A stretch of 64,000 nt of DNA, taken from Agrobacterium larrymoorei. Its GTDB lineage: Bacteria; Pseudomonadota; Alphaproteobacteria; Rhizobiales; Rhizobiaceae. Where the stretch lies: NCBI RefSeq assembly GCF_030819275.1, contig NZ_JAUTBL010000002.1, positions 1,366,501-1,430,500 on the forward strand. Direction: 5' to 3'. The notes beneath the pieces are model-generated. The model searched no databases. It worked only from the letters and a program-made list of their open reading frames with translations, and was not told the DNA's origin. A program made the position numbers and the translations under genes. Below, piece after piece: positions 40,299 to 49,760 of the stretch; within the stretch, counting starts at the first letter, position 1; each line of letters begins with the position of its first letter.

Positions 40299-42595
40299 GT
40301 TGTTGCGCGCCTGGCACCGAAGGTGCTCTCGACCAAGTGGGATTAAGGAAGGCCTTGCCATCGTCGGAAGAAATGGCGCTCGCTAGTCGTGATCTTGGGC
40401 AGGGCCTGCGACAGATCGATCTCTCGGTGCCCGGCGTCTATTGCGGCACCTGCATCACCACGATCGAAACCTGTTTGAAGAAATTGCCCGAGGTGGCGCG
40501 CGCTCGCGTCAACCTCTCCTCGAAACGAGTCTCCATCGTCTGGCGCGAGCAGGTGGCGGGCGTTCGCACCGATCCGGGCATCCTTGCCAGGGCAGTCGCC
40601 TCGACGGGTTACGAAACCCATCTTTTTACCAGCGCCGAAGAAGCTTCCGACGACCTCAGGAACCAATTGATCCGGGCAGTCGGTCTTACGGGGTTTGCAG
40701 CCGCAAACATCATGCTGCTATCGATATCGGTCTGGTCCGGTGCGGATGCCTCCACACGCGACATGTTCCACTGGATATCCGCCCTGATCGCAGCTCCGGC
40801 GCTGGTCTATGGAGGGCGGTTCTTCTATCGGTCTGCCTATAACGCTCTGAAGCATGGCCGCACCAATATGGATGTGCCGATCGCTTTGGCGATCACGCTT
40901 TCCTACGCCGTTTCGCTCTGGGAAACCATGCATAGCGGAAGCCACGCATGGTTCGATGCGACCGTCTCACTGCTCTTCTTCCTGCTGATAGGTCGCACAC
41001 TCGATCACGTCATGCGCGACCGCGCGCGCTCGGCTGTTGCCGGTCTAGCAAGATTGTCACCGCATGGTGCCATGGTCCTGCTTGCCGATGGACAGCGCGA
41101 GTACCGCGCAATTGCCGAACTGGCTCCAGGTGACGTCGTCCTTGTTGCAGCAGGCGAGAGGGTGCCGGTAGATGGTGTGATCATAACCGGCTCCAGCGAT
41201 CTGGACATGTCCATCGTCAACGGTGAGAGTGTCGCCAGAATCGTTCAGCCGGGTGACAGCGTTCAGGCGGGGACCTTGAACCTCACTGGTCCGCTAACTC
41301 TCAAAGCAACGGCGCTCGCCCGCGATTCCTTCCTGGCGGAGATTATCGGCTTGATGGAAGCGGCTGAAGGGGGCAGGGCGCGTTATCGCCGCCTGGCAGA
41401 TCGCGCGGCGCAATACTATTCCCCTGTGGTTCACATTCTAGCGCTTGTGTCCTTCATTGCCTGGGGCGTGTTTGGCGGAGACTGGAAACAGGCGATGCTG
41501 ATCGCCATTGCCGTTCTCATCATCACCTGCCCCTGTGCCCTTGGCCTTGCTGTTCCTGTCGTCCAGGTCGTCGCCGCGGGCGAGCTCTTTAAGAACGGCG
41601 TCATGGTCAAGGATGGCTCGGCCATGGAGCGGCTTGCCGAGGCCGATACCGTGCTCTTCGACAAGACCGGCACACTGACAATCGGCGAGCCCCGCCTGCT
41701 CAATAGGGAGGATGTGCCGGACGATGCCTTGCACCTCGCTGCTGGCCTTGCCGCCAATTCTCGTCACCCTCTGTCCCAGGCGCTTTACGGTTCCGTCCGT
41801 GGTGCGCTTCCTGTCTTCGACAACGTCAGCGAAATCCCGGGATGTGGGGTCGAAGCGAAAACCGGAAACGGCGTCTATCGGCTCGGCAATCGACGCTTTT
41901 GCTGCCCCTCAGAAGGACAGCAGAGCGATGGGGGCTCCGCGTCAGAAGTGATCTTGTCACTGAACGGAGTGGAGGTTTCCTGCTTCCGCTTCGAGGACCG
42001 GGTGCGGCCGGGCACCTTCGAGGCGATCGAGACTTTGCAACGCTTCGGGTTCGAGACGGAAATCGTTTCCGGAGACAGGCCATCCGCGGTGAAGGCGCTG
42101 GCAGGCAAGCTTGGTCTCTTGCGCTGGAATGGTAGCTTAGCCCCGGCGGATAAGGCGCGCCGCTGCGAAGAGTTGGCGGCCAGCGGTCGAAAGGTCTTGA
42201 TGGTGGGCGACGGGATCAATGATGCCCCAGCACTCGCCGCGGCGCATGTGTCCATCGCTCCGGCATCAGCAGCCGATATTGGGCGTCAGACCGCAGACTT
42301 TGTTTTCCTGCGGGAAGACTTGAGGTCCGTCTCTTTCGCTGTCGACATTTCGCGCCGGGCAGGGCGGCTCATCCGCCAGAACTTTGCGCTGGCGATCGGC
42401 TACAACATCATCGCCGTCCCTGTAGCACTTGCAGGTCTCGCCACGCCCATGATCGCGGCCATTGCCATGTCGACCTCTTCGATCATCGTGGTCACCAATG
42501 CGCTTCGCCTCAACGGCTTCGAGAAGCGAGCCACAGGCAAGCGCAAGCAAGGCGATACCGCTCTTCAGATGGGAAATGGAGCGCAGATCGCATGA
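40295..42595 (+). CDS. ccoI: copper-exporting P-type ATPase CcoI (FixI)
   Basis: 766 residues, start by ATGA overlap. The N-terminal HMA domain has GVYCGTCITTIE (CxxC). Transmembrane CPC motif TCPCALGLAVP, phosphorylation site FDKTGTLTIG and hinge MVGDGINDAPALAAA are all present. It begins with an additional MSCCAPG cysteine motif. CcoI supplies copper to the cbb3 oxidase from the cytoplasmic side across the inner membrane. Third gene of ccoGHIS. Confidence 0.96.
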   Translation: MSCCAPGTEGALDQVGLRKALPSSEEMALASRDLGQGLRQIDLSVPGVYCGTCITTIETCLKKLPEVARARVNLSSKRVSIVWREQVAGVRTDPGILARAVASTGYETHLFTSAEEASDDLRNQLIRAVGLTGFAAANIMLLSISVWSGADASTRDMFHWISALIAAPALVYGGRFFYRSAYNALKHGRTNMDVPIALAITLSYAVSLWETMHSGSHAWFDATVSLLFFLLIGRTLDHVMRDRARSAVAGLARLSPHGAMVLLADGQREYRAIAELAPGDVVLVAAGERVPVDGVIITGSSDLDMSIVNGESVARIVQPGDSVQAGTLNLTGPLTLKATALARDSFLAEIIGLMEAAEGGRARYRRLADRAAQYYSPVVHILALVSFIAWGVFGGDWKQAMLIAIAVLIITCPCALGLAVPVVQVVAAGELFKNGVMVKDGSAMERLAEADTVLFDKTGTLTIGEPRLLNREDVPDDALHLAAGLAANSRHPLSQALYGSVRGALPVFDNVSEIPGCGVEAKTGNGVYRLGNRRFCCPSEGQQSDGGSASEVILSLNGVEVSCFRFEDRVRPGTFEAIETLQRFGFETEIVSGDRPSAVKALAGKLGLLRWNGSLAPADKARRCEELAASGRKVLMVGDGINDAPALAAAHVSIAPASAADIGRQTADFVFLREDLRSVSFAVDISRRAGRLIRQNFALAIGYNIIAVPVALAGLATPMIAAIAMSTSSIIVVTNALRLNGFEKRATGKRKQGDTALQMGNGAQIA

Positions 42596-42747
42596 ACATG
42601 CTGGTATTCCTCATACCCGTCGCGCTGCTTCTCGGTGGGCTCGGTCTCTTTGCCTTCCTCTGGTCGCTGAAGAGCGGGCAGTATGAGGATATGGATGGCT
42701 CCGCCTGGCGGGCGCTGGAGGACGGGGACGACAAACCAGCCGCTTGA
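42592..42747 (+). CDS. ccoS: cbb3 oxidase assembly protein CcoS (FixS)
   Basis: 51 residues, start by ATGA overlap with ccoI. One helix (LVFLIPVALLLGGLGLFAFLWSLKSGQYEDM) and the family-typical D..G.A.R.L tail identify CcoS/FixS, needed for cofactor insertion in the oxidase. Last gene of ccoGHIS; gnd starts about 130 bases downstream. Confidence 0.93.
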   Translation: MNMLVFLIPVALLLGGLGLFAFLWSLKSGQYEDMDGSAWRALEDGDDKPAA

Positions 42748-42879
42748 GGGATCATCGATAGCGGCACCAAAGCTGAGCGCTGTCATCAAAATTTAACCGA
42801 TTCAATAGGGTCTCGCCTTGCCGTTTGAAGGTTAGAGTGCCAAAACAGGCGCCATCAAATGCAAAATGGAGACACATCC

Positions 42880-44316
42880 GTGGAACAGGCAGAAATCGGT
42901 TTGATCGGTCTTGGCGTCATGGGCTCGAACCTGGCGCTCAACATCGCGGAAAAAGGCAACAAGATTGCCGTTTTCAACCGAACCCCGGAAGCAACGAAGA
43001 AGTTTTATGCCGAGGCCGGCGAATTGCAGGGACAAATCATTCCTTGTGAAACCATTGAAGACTTCGTTGCCGCCATTCGCCCGCCGCGCCCGATCATTAT
43101 CATGATCAAGGCCGGCGATCCTGTGGATCAGCAGATGGAAATTCTGAAGCCTTATCTCGAAAATGGCGACATCATGATCGATGCGGGCAATGCCAACTTC
43201 CGCGATACGATCCGCCGATTCGACAATCTGAAAGACAGCGGCCTGACCTTTATCGGCATGGGCGTTTCCGGTGGTGAAGAGGGCGCGCGTCATGGCCCGT
43301 CCATCATGGTCGGTGGTACGGAAGAGAGCTGGAAGCGCGTCGAGAAGGTACTGACCTCGATCTCAGCGAAATACGATAACGATCCGTGCGTCGCTTGGCT
43401 CGGCAATGATGGCGCGGGTCATTTCGTCAAGACGATCCATAACGGCATCGAATATGCCGATATGCAGATGATCGCTGAAATCTACGGTATCCTGCGCGAT
43501 GGCCTGAAGCTTAGCGCAGGCGAAATTGCCGATGTCTTCGGCAAGTGGAACAAGGGCCGCCTGAACTCCTACCTGATCGAGATCACCGAGAAGGTGCTGC
43601 GTGCCGCCGATCCGATCACCGGCAAGCCGATGGTGGATTTGATCCTCGACAAGGCAGGGCAGAAGGGTACCGGCAAGTGGTCCGTCATCGAGGCTCAGAA
43701 CATGGGTGTGGCCGCAACGGCGATTGAAGCCGCCGTCGCAGCCCGTATTCTCTCCTCCCAGAAGGATGAGCGCGAAGCCGCCGAGAAGATCTTCGGCGTT
43801 CCGAAGGCGCTGGCCGTGCCCGCAGACAAGCAGGCCTTTATCGACGATCTGGAAAACGCATTGCTTGCCGCCAAGATTGGCGCATATGCGCAGGGCTTTG
43901 CCGTCATGGCTGCGGCTTCGAAGGAGTTCAACTGGGATCTGCCAATGCCCACCATCGCCCGCATCTGGCGCGCTGGGTGCATCATCCGCTCGCAGTTCCT
44001 GGATGAGATCACCTCCGCCTTCACCAAGGATCCGCATGTCGCGAACCTGATCGTCACGCCAGCCTTCGCCAAGATGGTTCAGGACACCGACGCACCGCTG
44101 CGCCATGTCGTCTCGCACGCCATCCTGTCCGGCCTGCCGGTTCCGGCTCTCGCTTCCGCGCTCGGCTACTTCGACGCCTATCGTCGCGGTCGCGGCACGG
44201 CCAACCTCATCCAGGCCCAGCGCGACTTCTTCGGTGCCCATGGCTTTGAGCGCACCGACGGTGTTGACAAGCCGCATGGTCCTTGGGGCAGCGGTCTGGA
44301 TATTTTCGGAAAGTAA
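42880..44316 (+). CDS. gnd: 6-phosphogluconate dehydrogenase, decarboxylating
   Basis: 478 residues from GTG 42880 with GGAG at 8 bases; an in-frame ATG at 42859 lacks a good ribosome site. NADP fold LIGLGVMGSNLALNIAEKG, catalytic region MGVSGGEEGARHGPSIMVGG and KTIHNGIEYADMQMIAEIY (Lys, Asn, Glu of the active site) are all present. It oxidises 6-phosphogluconate to ribulose 5-phosphate and CO2. Apparently a single gene, with a terminator at 44363. Confidence 0.96.
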   Translation: MEQAEIGLIGLGVMGSNLALNIAEKGNKIAVFNRTPEATKKFYAEAGELQGQIIPCETIEDFVAAIRPPRPIIIMIKAGDPVDQQMEILKPYLENGDIMIDAGNANFRDTIRRFDNLKDSGLTFIGMGVSGGEEGARHGPSIMVGGTEESWKRVEKVLTSISAKYDNDPCVAWLGNDGAGHFVKTIHNGIEYADMQMIAEIYGILRDGLKLSAGEIADVFGKWNKGRLNSYLIEITEKVLRAADPITGKPMVDLILDKAGQKGTGKWSVIEAQNMGVAATAIEAAVAARILSSQKDEREAAEKIFGVPKALAVPADKQAFIDDLENALLAAKIGAYAQGFAVMAAASKEFNWDLPMPTIARIWRAGCIIRSQFLDEITSAFTKDPHVANLIVTPAFAKMVQDTDAPLRHVVSHAILSGLPVPALASALGYFDAYRRGRGTANLIQAQRDFFGAHGFERTDGVDKPHGPWGSGLDIFGK

Positions 44317-44362
44317 GCAGATAGACCGTCTTGGTCACGTCTGAATATGCTTGTCAAAGCTC

Positions 44363-44389
44363 AAAGGCCCGCTGCAGCAGCGGGCCTTT
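44363..44389. terminator. terminator shared by gnd and the catabolic operon
   Basis: AAAGGCCCGCTG (44363-44374), loop CAG, CAGCGGGCCTTT (44378-44389). The flanking A and T runs allow both strands: it ends gnd (plus) and the leftward operon whose last gene stops at 44438. Confidence 0.9.
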
Positions 44390-44437
44390 GTCATGCAGGA
44401 GATGTTCTGTTCAGGGTCTCCTTGACACCAAATAGCA

Positions 44438-45925
44438 TCAAGATCGCTGCATAAGGTCGCGATTGTTTCGATAGAGCGTCTGGAAGGCGATATGATCCGC
44501 GTCGTAGCCTTGTCTGTTGGCAATATCCGGCACGATTTCCGCTTCGGCGGGGTTGATCCTTTCGATATCGTCTTGCTGGAAGACGCCAGCACCCAGTCCC
44601 GCAAGAAACGCTGAACCGAGTGCAGCACCCACAGTATGACGTCGCACCTGTTGGCGCACGCCCGCAATGTCGCTGACGCTTTGCGTCCACACGTCGTTCT
44701 TGACGCCTCCGCCCACGGCATAGATGTGCTCTGCTGGCTGGACTTCGGCGAAGGTATCGAGATTGTGGCGTATGGCGTGGCCAATACCTTCGATCAGTCC
44801 GCGATAGACGTCGCCACGGCTATGGGCAAGGGTCAACCCGAAGATGAGCCCTTTTGCACGCGGATCGTTGATCGGCGTTCTTTCGCCGCTAAAATAGGGG
44901 AGGGTCAATATACCATTGGCGCCCGGCGGGCTGGCAGCAGCGTCCTGTGCCAGGATTTCGAAAGCCCGATCGCTGTCTTCGAGCCCGGTCAACTCCTTGC
45001 GAAACCATTGTGTGAGGCCACCTCCGGTCGCCAGTCCACCCATCACGCTCCAGGTGTTTTCAAAAAGGAAGGGAGCGGCCCAGAAGCGGGAATCCGTCAC
45101 CAGTTTCGCGTTGACCTGAATAAAAAAGGCGGTCGTCCCGTACATGATCATCAGATCGCCAGGCTGTCGTACACCCACGCTGACCGCTTCGCTTGCCGCG
45201 TCGATGGTGCCTGCAATGACGGGCGTATTTGGCGCAAGGCCGGTTTCACGCGCGGCCTCCGCGCTGACATGGCCGACGATATCCGTTGTCCACGCAATAT
45301 CCGGCAGCCAATCGATGGGGCAGACGCGTTCTACAGTATCGACGTGCCAGGTGCTGGCGGCAAGATCGTAGAACGGCGTGTAACAGGAGGCACCGTAGTG
45401 ATCCACAACCCACCGGCCCGTCAGCCGATGGACGAGGAATGTCGGACAACCGACGATCCGCTCGGTGCGGGCGTAAACCTCCGGTTCGTGTTTCTTCAAC
45501 CAGCGTATTTTCGGGCCGACGGACTGTGTCGTCAGCGGATTCCCGGTGCGCGCAAGTACCGCCTCGGCACCGAGTTCTGTGTTGAGTTCATCGATTTCTT
45601 CTTCGGCGCGGATATCGACGCCGTACAGGATCGCTGGACGCAACGGCACGCCATCCTCCGTCACCGGCAAGGCGCAAGGTCCGATGCCACTGCATCCGAC
45701 GGCGGCAATATCGACCGGGTCGATATTGCTTTCCACCAGCAACTGGCGTGTCAGGATTTTGAAACCATCCCACCAGTCTTCGATCGCATCATGCTCTGCC
45801 CTGCCTGGCGCCGGCACGCGCATTTCATGTTTGCGTTGCGCCATGGCGATGATCTTGCCCTCCTCGTCAAGCAGGATGCCCTTGGAGGAAAAGCTCCCGA
45901 TATCGACCCCTAGGAGGTAGCGCAT
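44438..45925 (-). CDS. FGGY-family carbohydrate kinase
   Basis: 495 residues. FGGY landmarks: YLLGVDIGSFSSKGILLD (phosphate 1), VGCSGIGPCALPV, ATGGGLTQWFRKELTG, and AVGGGVKNDVWTQSVSDIAGV (adenosine site), with GAALGSAFLAGLGAG. Substrates in this family include xylulose, erythritol and glycerol; none can be chosen from the sequence. Last gene of the leftward operon, its start overlapping the M42 peptidase gene by 16 bases. It would phosphorylate the sugar or polyol imported by the operon's ABC system. Confidence 0.92.
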   Translation of the reverse strand: MRYLLGVDIGSFSSKGILLDEEGKIIAMAQRKHEMRVPAPGRAEHDAIEDWWDGFKILTRQLLVESNIDPVDIAAVGCSGIGPCALPVTEDGVPLRPAILYGVDIRAEEEIDELNTELGAEAVLARTGNPLTTQSVGPKIRWLKKHEPEVYARTERIVGCPTFLVHRLTGRWVVDHYGASCYTPFYDLAASTWHVDTVERVCPIDWLPDIAWTTDIVGHVSAEAARETGLAPNTPVIAGTIDAASEAVSVGVRQPGDLMIMYGTTAFFIQVNAKLVTDSRFWAAPFLFENTWSVMGGLATGGGLTQWFRKELTGLEDSDRAFEILAQDAAASPPGANGILTLPYFSGERTPINDPRAKGLIFGLTLAHSRGDVYRGLIEGIGHAIRHNLDTFAEVQPAEHIYAVGGGVKNDVWTQSVSDIAGVRQQVRRHTVGAALGSAFLAGLGAGVFQQDDIERINPAEAEIVPDIANRQGYDADHIAFQTLYRNNRDLMQRS

Positions 45926-47046
45926 GCATATCTCCGGCGCGCGAAGGAGAAGCCTTTGGCCATTCCTGCCAGAGACGCTTCGAGCAGGGCCGCGATCTGT
46001 TCGAGATCGGTCAGGTCGCAGATTTCGATGGGTGTGTGGGTGTAGCGTGCCGGATAACCGATATCCATTGATGGGATACCTTCGCCAACCAGCTGGACAT
46101 AGGAGGAGTCCGTCAAGAGGCCCGTATGTGCGCTGCGCTGGAGCGGCATGGACAAAGCCTCCGCCGTCACCTCGAAATGGTTGAGAAGAGCCGGATGGGC
46201 TAGCGTTCCGTTCAACGTTCCGCGGCCATGGAAGCTGTAGAGACCAAGCGCCGGACCACCGCCGAGTTTCAGCTCGCCGCGATGAGGAAGATCCGGCGTG
46301 TCTGCCGCCACCATCAGATCGATGGAGATAGCCGCATCAGGCTTCAACCGTTCCGCCGCCAGCATCGCGCCGCGCAGGTTGAACTCTTCCTGGACGGAGA
46401 AGACGGCATGCAGCGTTGCCGGTACCGGTTTGTCGACCACGCGCTGGACAAGATCCATCAGGATGGCGCAGCCAGCGCGATCATCGATCGCCGTGCCGCT
46501 GATCCGCGTGCCGGCGAGCCGGTCGAAAGACGGGGTATAGGTGACCGGCGCACCGATATCGACTCCAAGCGCGCGCACCTCTTCCGCCGAGGAAACGCCC
46601 AGATCGAGAAACAGCTTCTCATAGCCGAGCACCTGGCTCTTCTCGTCCTGGGGTGTGGCGTGATGAGCCTTAACGGCTATAACGCAAGGGATCTGCTTTC
46701 CCTGGCGGTTCATGATGACCATCTTCAGTCCTGGCAGCACCCGTTCTGGCACGCCGCCGAGCCTTTCGACCCGCACGAAGCCGTCGGCTTCAATGCGTCG
46801 CACCATGAGACCGAGCTGGTCTGTATGGGCGAAGACCATCACCGACGGTGCCTCCGCGTCGCTGCCTCTGACGGTGAGCGTCAGGTTGCCCATGGTGTCG
46901 ACATGGCGCTCGATACGCGTATCGGGGAGCGCTGCGGAAATATAGTCCGCAACCGGGTCCTCAAAGCCCGACAGTCCTGGGATCAAGCAAAGATCGCGTG
47001 TCCATGCCTCGATGCGAGCAAGGTTCTTTTCATCGATGGCCATCAT
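45910..47046 (-). CDS. M42-family (SgcX-like) metallopeptidase
   Basis: 378 residues from ATG 47046, GGGAG 5 bases upstream; ATG 47061, overlapping the previous stop (TGATG), is the alternative. Metal ligands: VMVFAHTDQLGLMVR (His-x-Asp), GTAIDDRAGCAILMDL (Asp), FSVQEEFNLRGAML (Glu pair), ISIDLMVAADTPD (Asp) and YTHTPIEICDLTDLE (His). Family members are annotated as aminopeptidases or endoglucanases, and SgcX of the E. coli sgc operon belongs here. Its presence beside a BtpA/SgcQ-like protein suggests a role in breaking down a conjugated sugar. Confidence 0.9.
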   Translation of the reverse strand: MMAIDEKNLARIEAWTRDLCLIPGLSGFEDPVADYISAALPDTRIERHVDTMGNLTLTVRGSDAEAPSVMVFAHTDQLGLMVRRIEADGFVRVERLGGVPERVLPGLKMVIMNRQGKQIPCVIAVKAHHATPQDEKSQVLGYEKLFLDLGVSSAEEVRALGVDIGAPVTYTPSFDRLAGTRISGTAIDDRAGCAILMDLVQRVVDKPVPATLHAVFSVQEEFNLRGAMLAAERLKPDAAISIDLMVAADTPDLPHRGELKLGGGPALGLYSFHGRGTLNGTLAHPALLNHFEVTAEALSMPLQRSAHTGLLTDSSYVQLVGEGIPSMDIGYPARYTHTPIEICDLTDLEQIAALLEASLAGMAKGFSFARRRYACATS

Positions 47047-47060
47047 TCTGTCTCCCGTCA

Positions 47061-47882
47061 TCAGGCCACGGCCCGTGAAACGCTACGGATCGACTTGACC
47101 TTATCCATGAATGCCTTGACGCGCGCTGGATCGACTGCGTTCTCGAAGACGCCATCGATCTTGAATGTCGATCCGACGACAGCGCCATCCGACACCGAAA
47201 GTTGGCGCTCGACATTGTCGATACGGCAGCCTGTGTTGCACAGGACGACGGTGTCTGGAACGGCTTTTTTGACGCTCGCGAGTATCTGGGTATCCGTTTC
47301 CACGCCTGCCGTCAGGCCGGAGACGCAAAGTGCATCGGGGCGGTTGTTGAAGACGGTTGACCGGGCGATGTCGATAATCGTGCGGTTCCCGAGATAGGAC
47401 GCAGCTTCCGGAACGATGTTGAAAAGCATCTTCAGATCCGGAGCGAGGCGTATCTTGTGGCGTATTGTTTCGCCGACATTGGTGTTCCAGAGACCGAAGT
47501 CCGAGGCATAGACACCGCTCATGATCTCGCGGATGAAAACCGCGCCGGTCGCGGCGGCAAGATCGATCGATGCGATCGGGTCCCAAAGAACGTTGACACC
47601 GAAAGGCACTTTGATTGAAGGCATCATTTCGCCGATCATGCGCGCCATGGCTGCAGTCGTTTCAGGCCGTACCTTGGTGAGGTAGGGAAGGCTGAATTCG
47701 TTCGAGAACATAATGGCGTCCACGCCGCCTTCCTGAAGATGGACGAGATCGGCCAGTGCCTTATCGATCACCTTGGTCATGCCGCCCACGGCGTCGTAGC
47801 CTGGGTCGCCCGGGAGCGCCTGGAAATGACACATCGCGATGATGGGCTTTTCGACATTGAAGGTCTTCTGGAGCCATTGCAT
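47061..47882 (-). CDS. BtpA/SgcQ-family protein
   Basis: 273 residues, TIM-barrel-like pattern: KPIIAMCHFQALPGDPGY, GGVDAIMFSNEFSLPYL, VPFGVNVLWDPIASIDLAAATGAVFIREIM, DALCVSGLTAGVETD and DGAVVGSTFKIDGVF. This is the BtpA/SgcQ family; in E. coli, sgcQ lies in a cryptic sugar operon with sgcX and sgcR. Chemistry is unknown, but the conserved D/E/K pattern suggests an aldolase or phosphate-handling enzyme. It is in the same operon as the DeoR and M42 genes. Confidence 0.92.
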   Translation of the reverse strand: MQWLQKTFNVEKPIIAMCHFQALPGDPGYDAVGGMTKVIDKALADLVHLQEGGVDAIMFSNEFSLPYLTKVRPETTAAMARMIGEMMPSIKVPFGVNVLWDPIASIDLAAATGAVFIREIMSGVYASDFGLWNTNVGETIRHKIRLAPDLKMLFNIVPEAASYLGNRTIIDIARSTVFNNRPDALCVSGLTAGVETDTQILASVKKAVPDTVVLCNTGCRIDNVERQLSVSDGAVVGSTFKIDGVFENAVDPARVKAFMDKVKSIRSVSRAVA

Positions 47883-47904
47883 GGATTAGTCCTCGCTTTT
47901 CTGT

Positions 47905-48717
47905 TTATGCTGTCTGTGCGTCGCGATCGGGTTCTTCCGGTTTCGCTCTTGCGTTGGCGATGTGGACCGCGATGCCCTTGCGGGCAAATATCTCGGCGAT
48001 ATCCTTGGGAGGAGCGCGGTCGGTGATGAGGGTGTTGAAGCCATCGATCTCGGCGATCTTGGCAAAGGCGGTGCGATCGAACTTGCTGGCATCGGCGGTG
48101 ACGATGATTTCCTTGGCGCTTTTGATCATCGCTTTCTTCACCAGCGCATCGTCCCAGTTGTAGTCGGTCAGGCCCGCCTCGCAGCTGATGCCGCCAACAC
48201 CGAGGAACAGCTTGTCGACAAACAGATTCCGGAAGGTCTGGCAGGCAAGCTCGCCGACCAGCGAACCTTCACCGCAGCGAAGGATGCCTCCGGCAACGAT
48301 CAGTCGGACATCCTTGTTGCTGACAAAATGCTCCACGACACGCAGGCTCGGCGTCACGATGGTCAGGCCTCGCCGTCCGGCAAGATGTCGCGCCACTTCC
48401 GCGGCCGTGGAGCCGACATCGAGCGCGATACTGTCGCCCTCCGATACGAGGCTTGCGGCAAGCTCGCCGATTGCATTCTTGGCGGCCACGGCCTGGGCGT
48501 TGCGCAATATGAAGGGCGGCTCATAGCCTCGGCCGAAGGTGCTGACGGCACCGCCATGCACGCGTTTGAGAAGGCCTTCCTTCTCAAGTTCGGCGAGGTC
48601 TCGGCGAATGGTCATTTCCGACACCTTCAGGTCCGATGCGATCTCGGTTACCGAGACCAGCTGGCCCGAAGAAATCTTCTCAAGAATATGGGCTTTTCGA
48701 TTGCTGGGCGTGTTCAT
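47905..48717 (-). CDS. DeoR/GlpR-family repressor
   Basis: 270 residues from ATG 48717 with AGGAG at 9 bases. HTH_DeoR: LVSVTEIASDLKVSEMTIRRDLAELEKEGLLKRVHGGA (about residues 18-55), followed by the sugar-phosphate-binding DeoRC domain (LDVGSTAAEVARHLAG; FLGVGGISCEAGLTD; DASKFDRTAFAKIAEI). Such regulators respond to phosphorylated intermediates, which fits the operon's FGGY kinase. A likely target is the palindromic region upstream of the binding-protein gene at 53342-53393. Confidence 0.93.
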   Translation of the reverse strand: MNTPSNRKAHILEKISSGQLVSVTEIASDLKVSEMTIRRDLAELEKEGLLKRVHGGAVSTFGRGYEPPFILRNAQAVAAKNAIGELAASLVSEGDSIALDVGSTAAEVARHLAGRRGLTIVTPSLRVVEHFVSNKDVRLIVAGGILRCGEGSLVGELACQTFRNLFVDKLFLGVGGISCEAGLTDYNWDDALVKKAMIKSAKEIIVTADASKFDRTAFAKIAEIDGFNTLITDRAPPKDIAEIFARKGIAVHIANARAKPEEPDRDAQTA

Positions 48718-48754
48718 GGCTTTGCGCTCCTGGTTGACTGATAAAGAACCATTA

Positions 48755-49756
48755 TCAGCTTTTCCCACGGCGCAAGGGATGGGATAGGGCCATGATTGCC
48801 AGCAGCAAAACGCCCCACACGAAGTCACGGAAGAAATTGCCGTCCGGAACGAAGAGCAGCAGCATGTTGAAGCCGGTCGACAGGAACTGCAGCAGGACGA
48901 GGCTGAGCAGCACGCCGATCATACGGCCCGCGCCACCGGCTACAGATATGCCTCCGAGAACCGAGACGAGGATGGCAAGAAGAACGTAGGTCCCACCGTA
49001 ATCGGCATTGGCGGAATTCATGCGCAGCAGGCTGATGAAACCCGCCAATGCGGCGATGACCGAGCAGAGAAGATGCGTAACCAGAATAATCCGGCCTGTC
49101 GCGATCCCTGAGAAACGCGCAACCTTGAGACTGGCGCCGACGAGCATCATCGTCGTGCCAAGTCTCGTCTTTCTTAGCATCAGATCGACAGCGAACCAGA
49201 TGATGGCAAAGGCGATGAACGGCGCCGGGATCGCGAAGATGCTTGCCCGTCCCAGCTGATCAATGCCCTGAGGCAGTCCAGAGATGGCGCTGCCGCCGGT
49301 GATGCCGAAAGAGATGCCGGTAAACAGCGTCATAGTGGCCAGTGTTGCCAAGATGCTGGGGACACCGAGACGGGTGACGAGCATGCCGTTGATGAGCCCG
49401 ACGATGACGCCGATCATAAGAGCGGAAACCAGTCCGCAGCTAAAGGCGATGATCAGCATCGCCAGCGAGGCGTCGTCCGCTGCAATCAAGCGCATAACCA
49501 GCGCGGCCACGATCGCCGCGAGATTGGCGACTGCGACGACCGAGAGATCGATGCCGCCGATGATCAGTGAAAGTGCCATGGCAACCGAAAACAGACCTAG
49601 TTCCGACAACTGAATGGCCATGGAGGCGAAGTTGTCGACATGAAGAAAGCGGTCGGGCACAGTGACGGCCATCACTGCGAAGGCGAGTACCGTCGAGACA
49701 GCCAGAATGACGATATATGGGTCACGGCCTTTGATGGGCGAAAATAGCTTCCTCAC
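48755..49756 (-). CDS. RbsC-like ABC permease 2 of catabolic operon
   Basis: 333 residues, about nine membrane helices. FSVAMALSLIIGGIDLSVVAVANLAAIVAAL and NGMLVTRLGVPSILATLATMTLFTGISF are standard for BPD_transp_2 ribose-type permeases. EAA-like loop within the cytoplasmic region at GASLKVARFSGI. Pairs with the permease encoded at 49761; four bases separate the genes. Imports the unknown substrate of this operon. Confidence 0.93.
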   Translation of the reverse strand: MRKLFSPIKGRDPYIVILAVSTVLAFAVMAVTVPDRFLHVDNFASMAIQLSELGLFSVAMALSLIIGGIDLSVVAVANLAAIVAALVMRLIAADDASLAMLIIAFSCGLVSALMIGVIVGLINGMLVTRLGVPSILATLATMTLFTGISFGITGGSAISGLPQGIDQLGRASIFAIPAPFIAFAIIWFAVDLMLRKTRLGTTMMLVGASLKVARFSGIATGRIILVTHLLCSVIAALAGFISLLRMNSANADYGGTYVLLAILVSVLGGISVAGGAGRMIGVLLSLVLLQFLSTGFNMLLLFVPDGNFFRDFVWGVLLLAIMALSHPLRRGKS

Positions 49757-49760
49757 CGGC

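Noticed and set aside
44636..45913. Plus-strand frame of 425 codons
   Set aside because: Antisense to the FGGY kinase, whose conserved motifs are intact.
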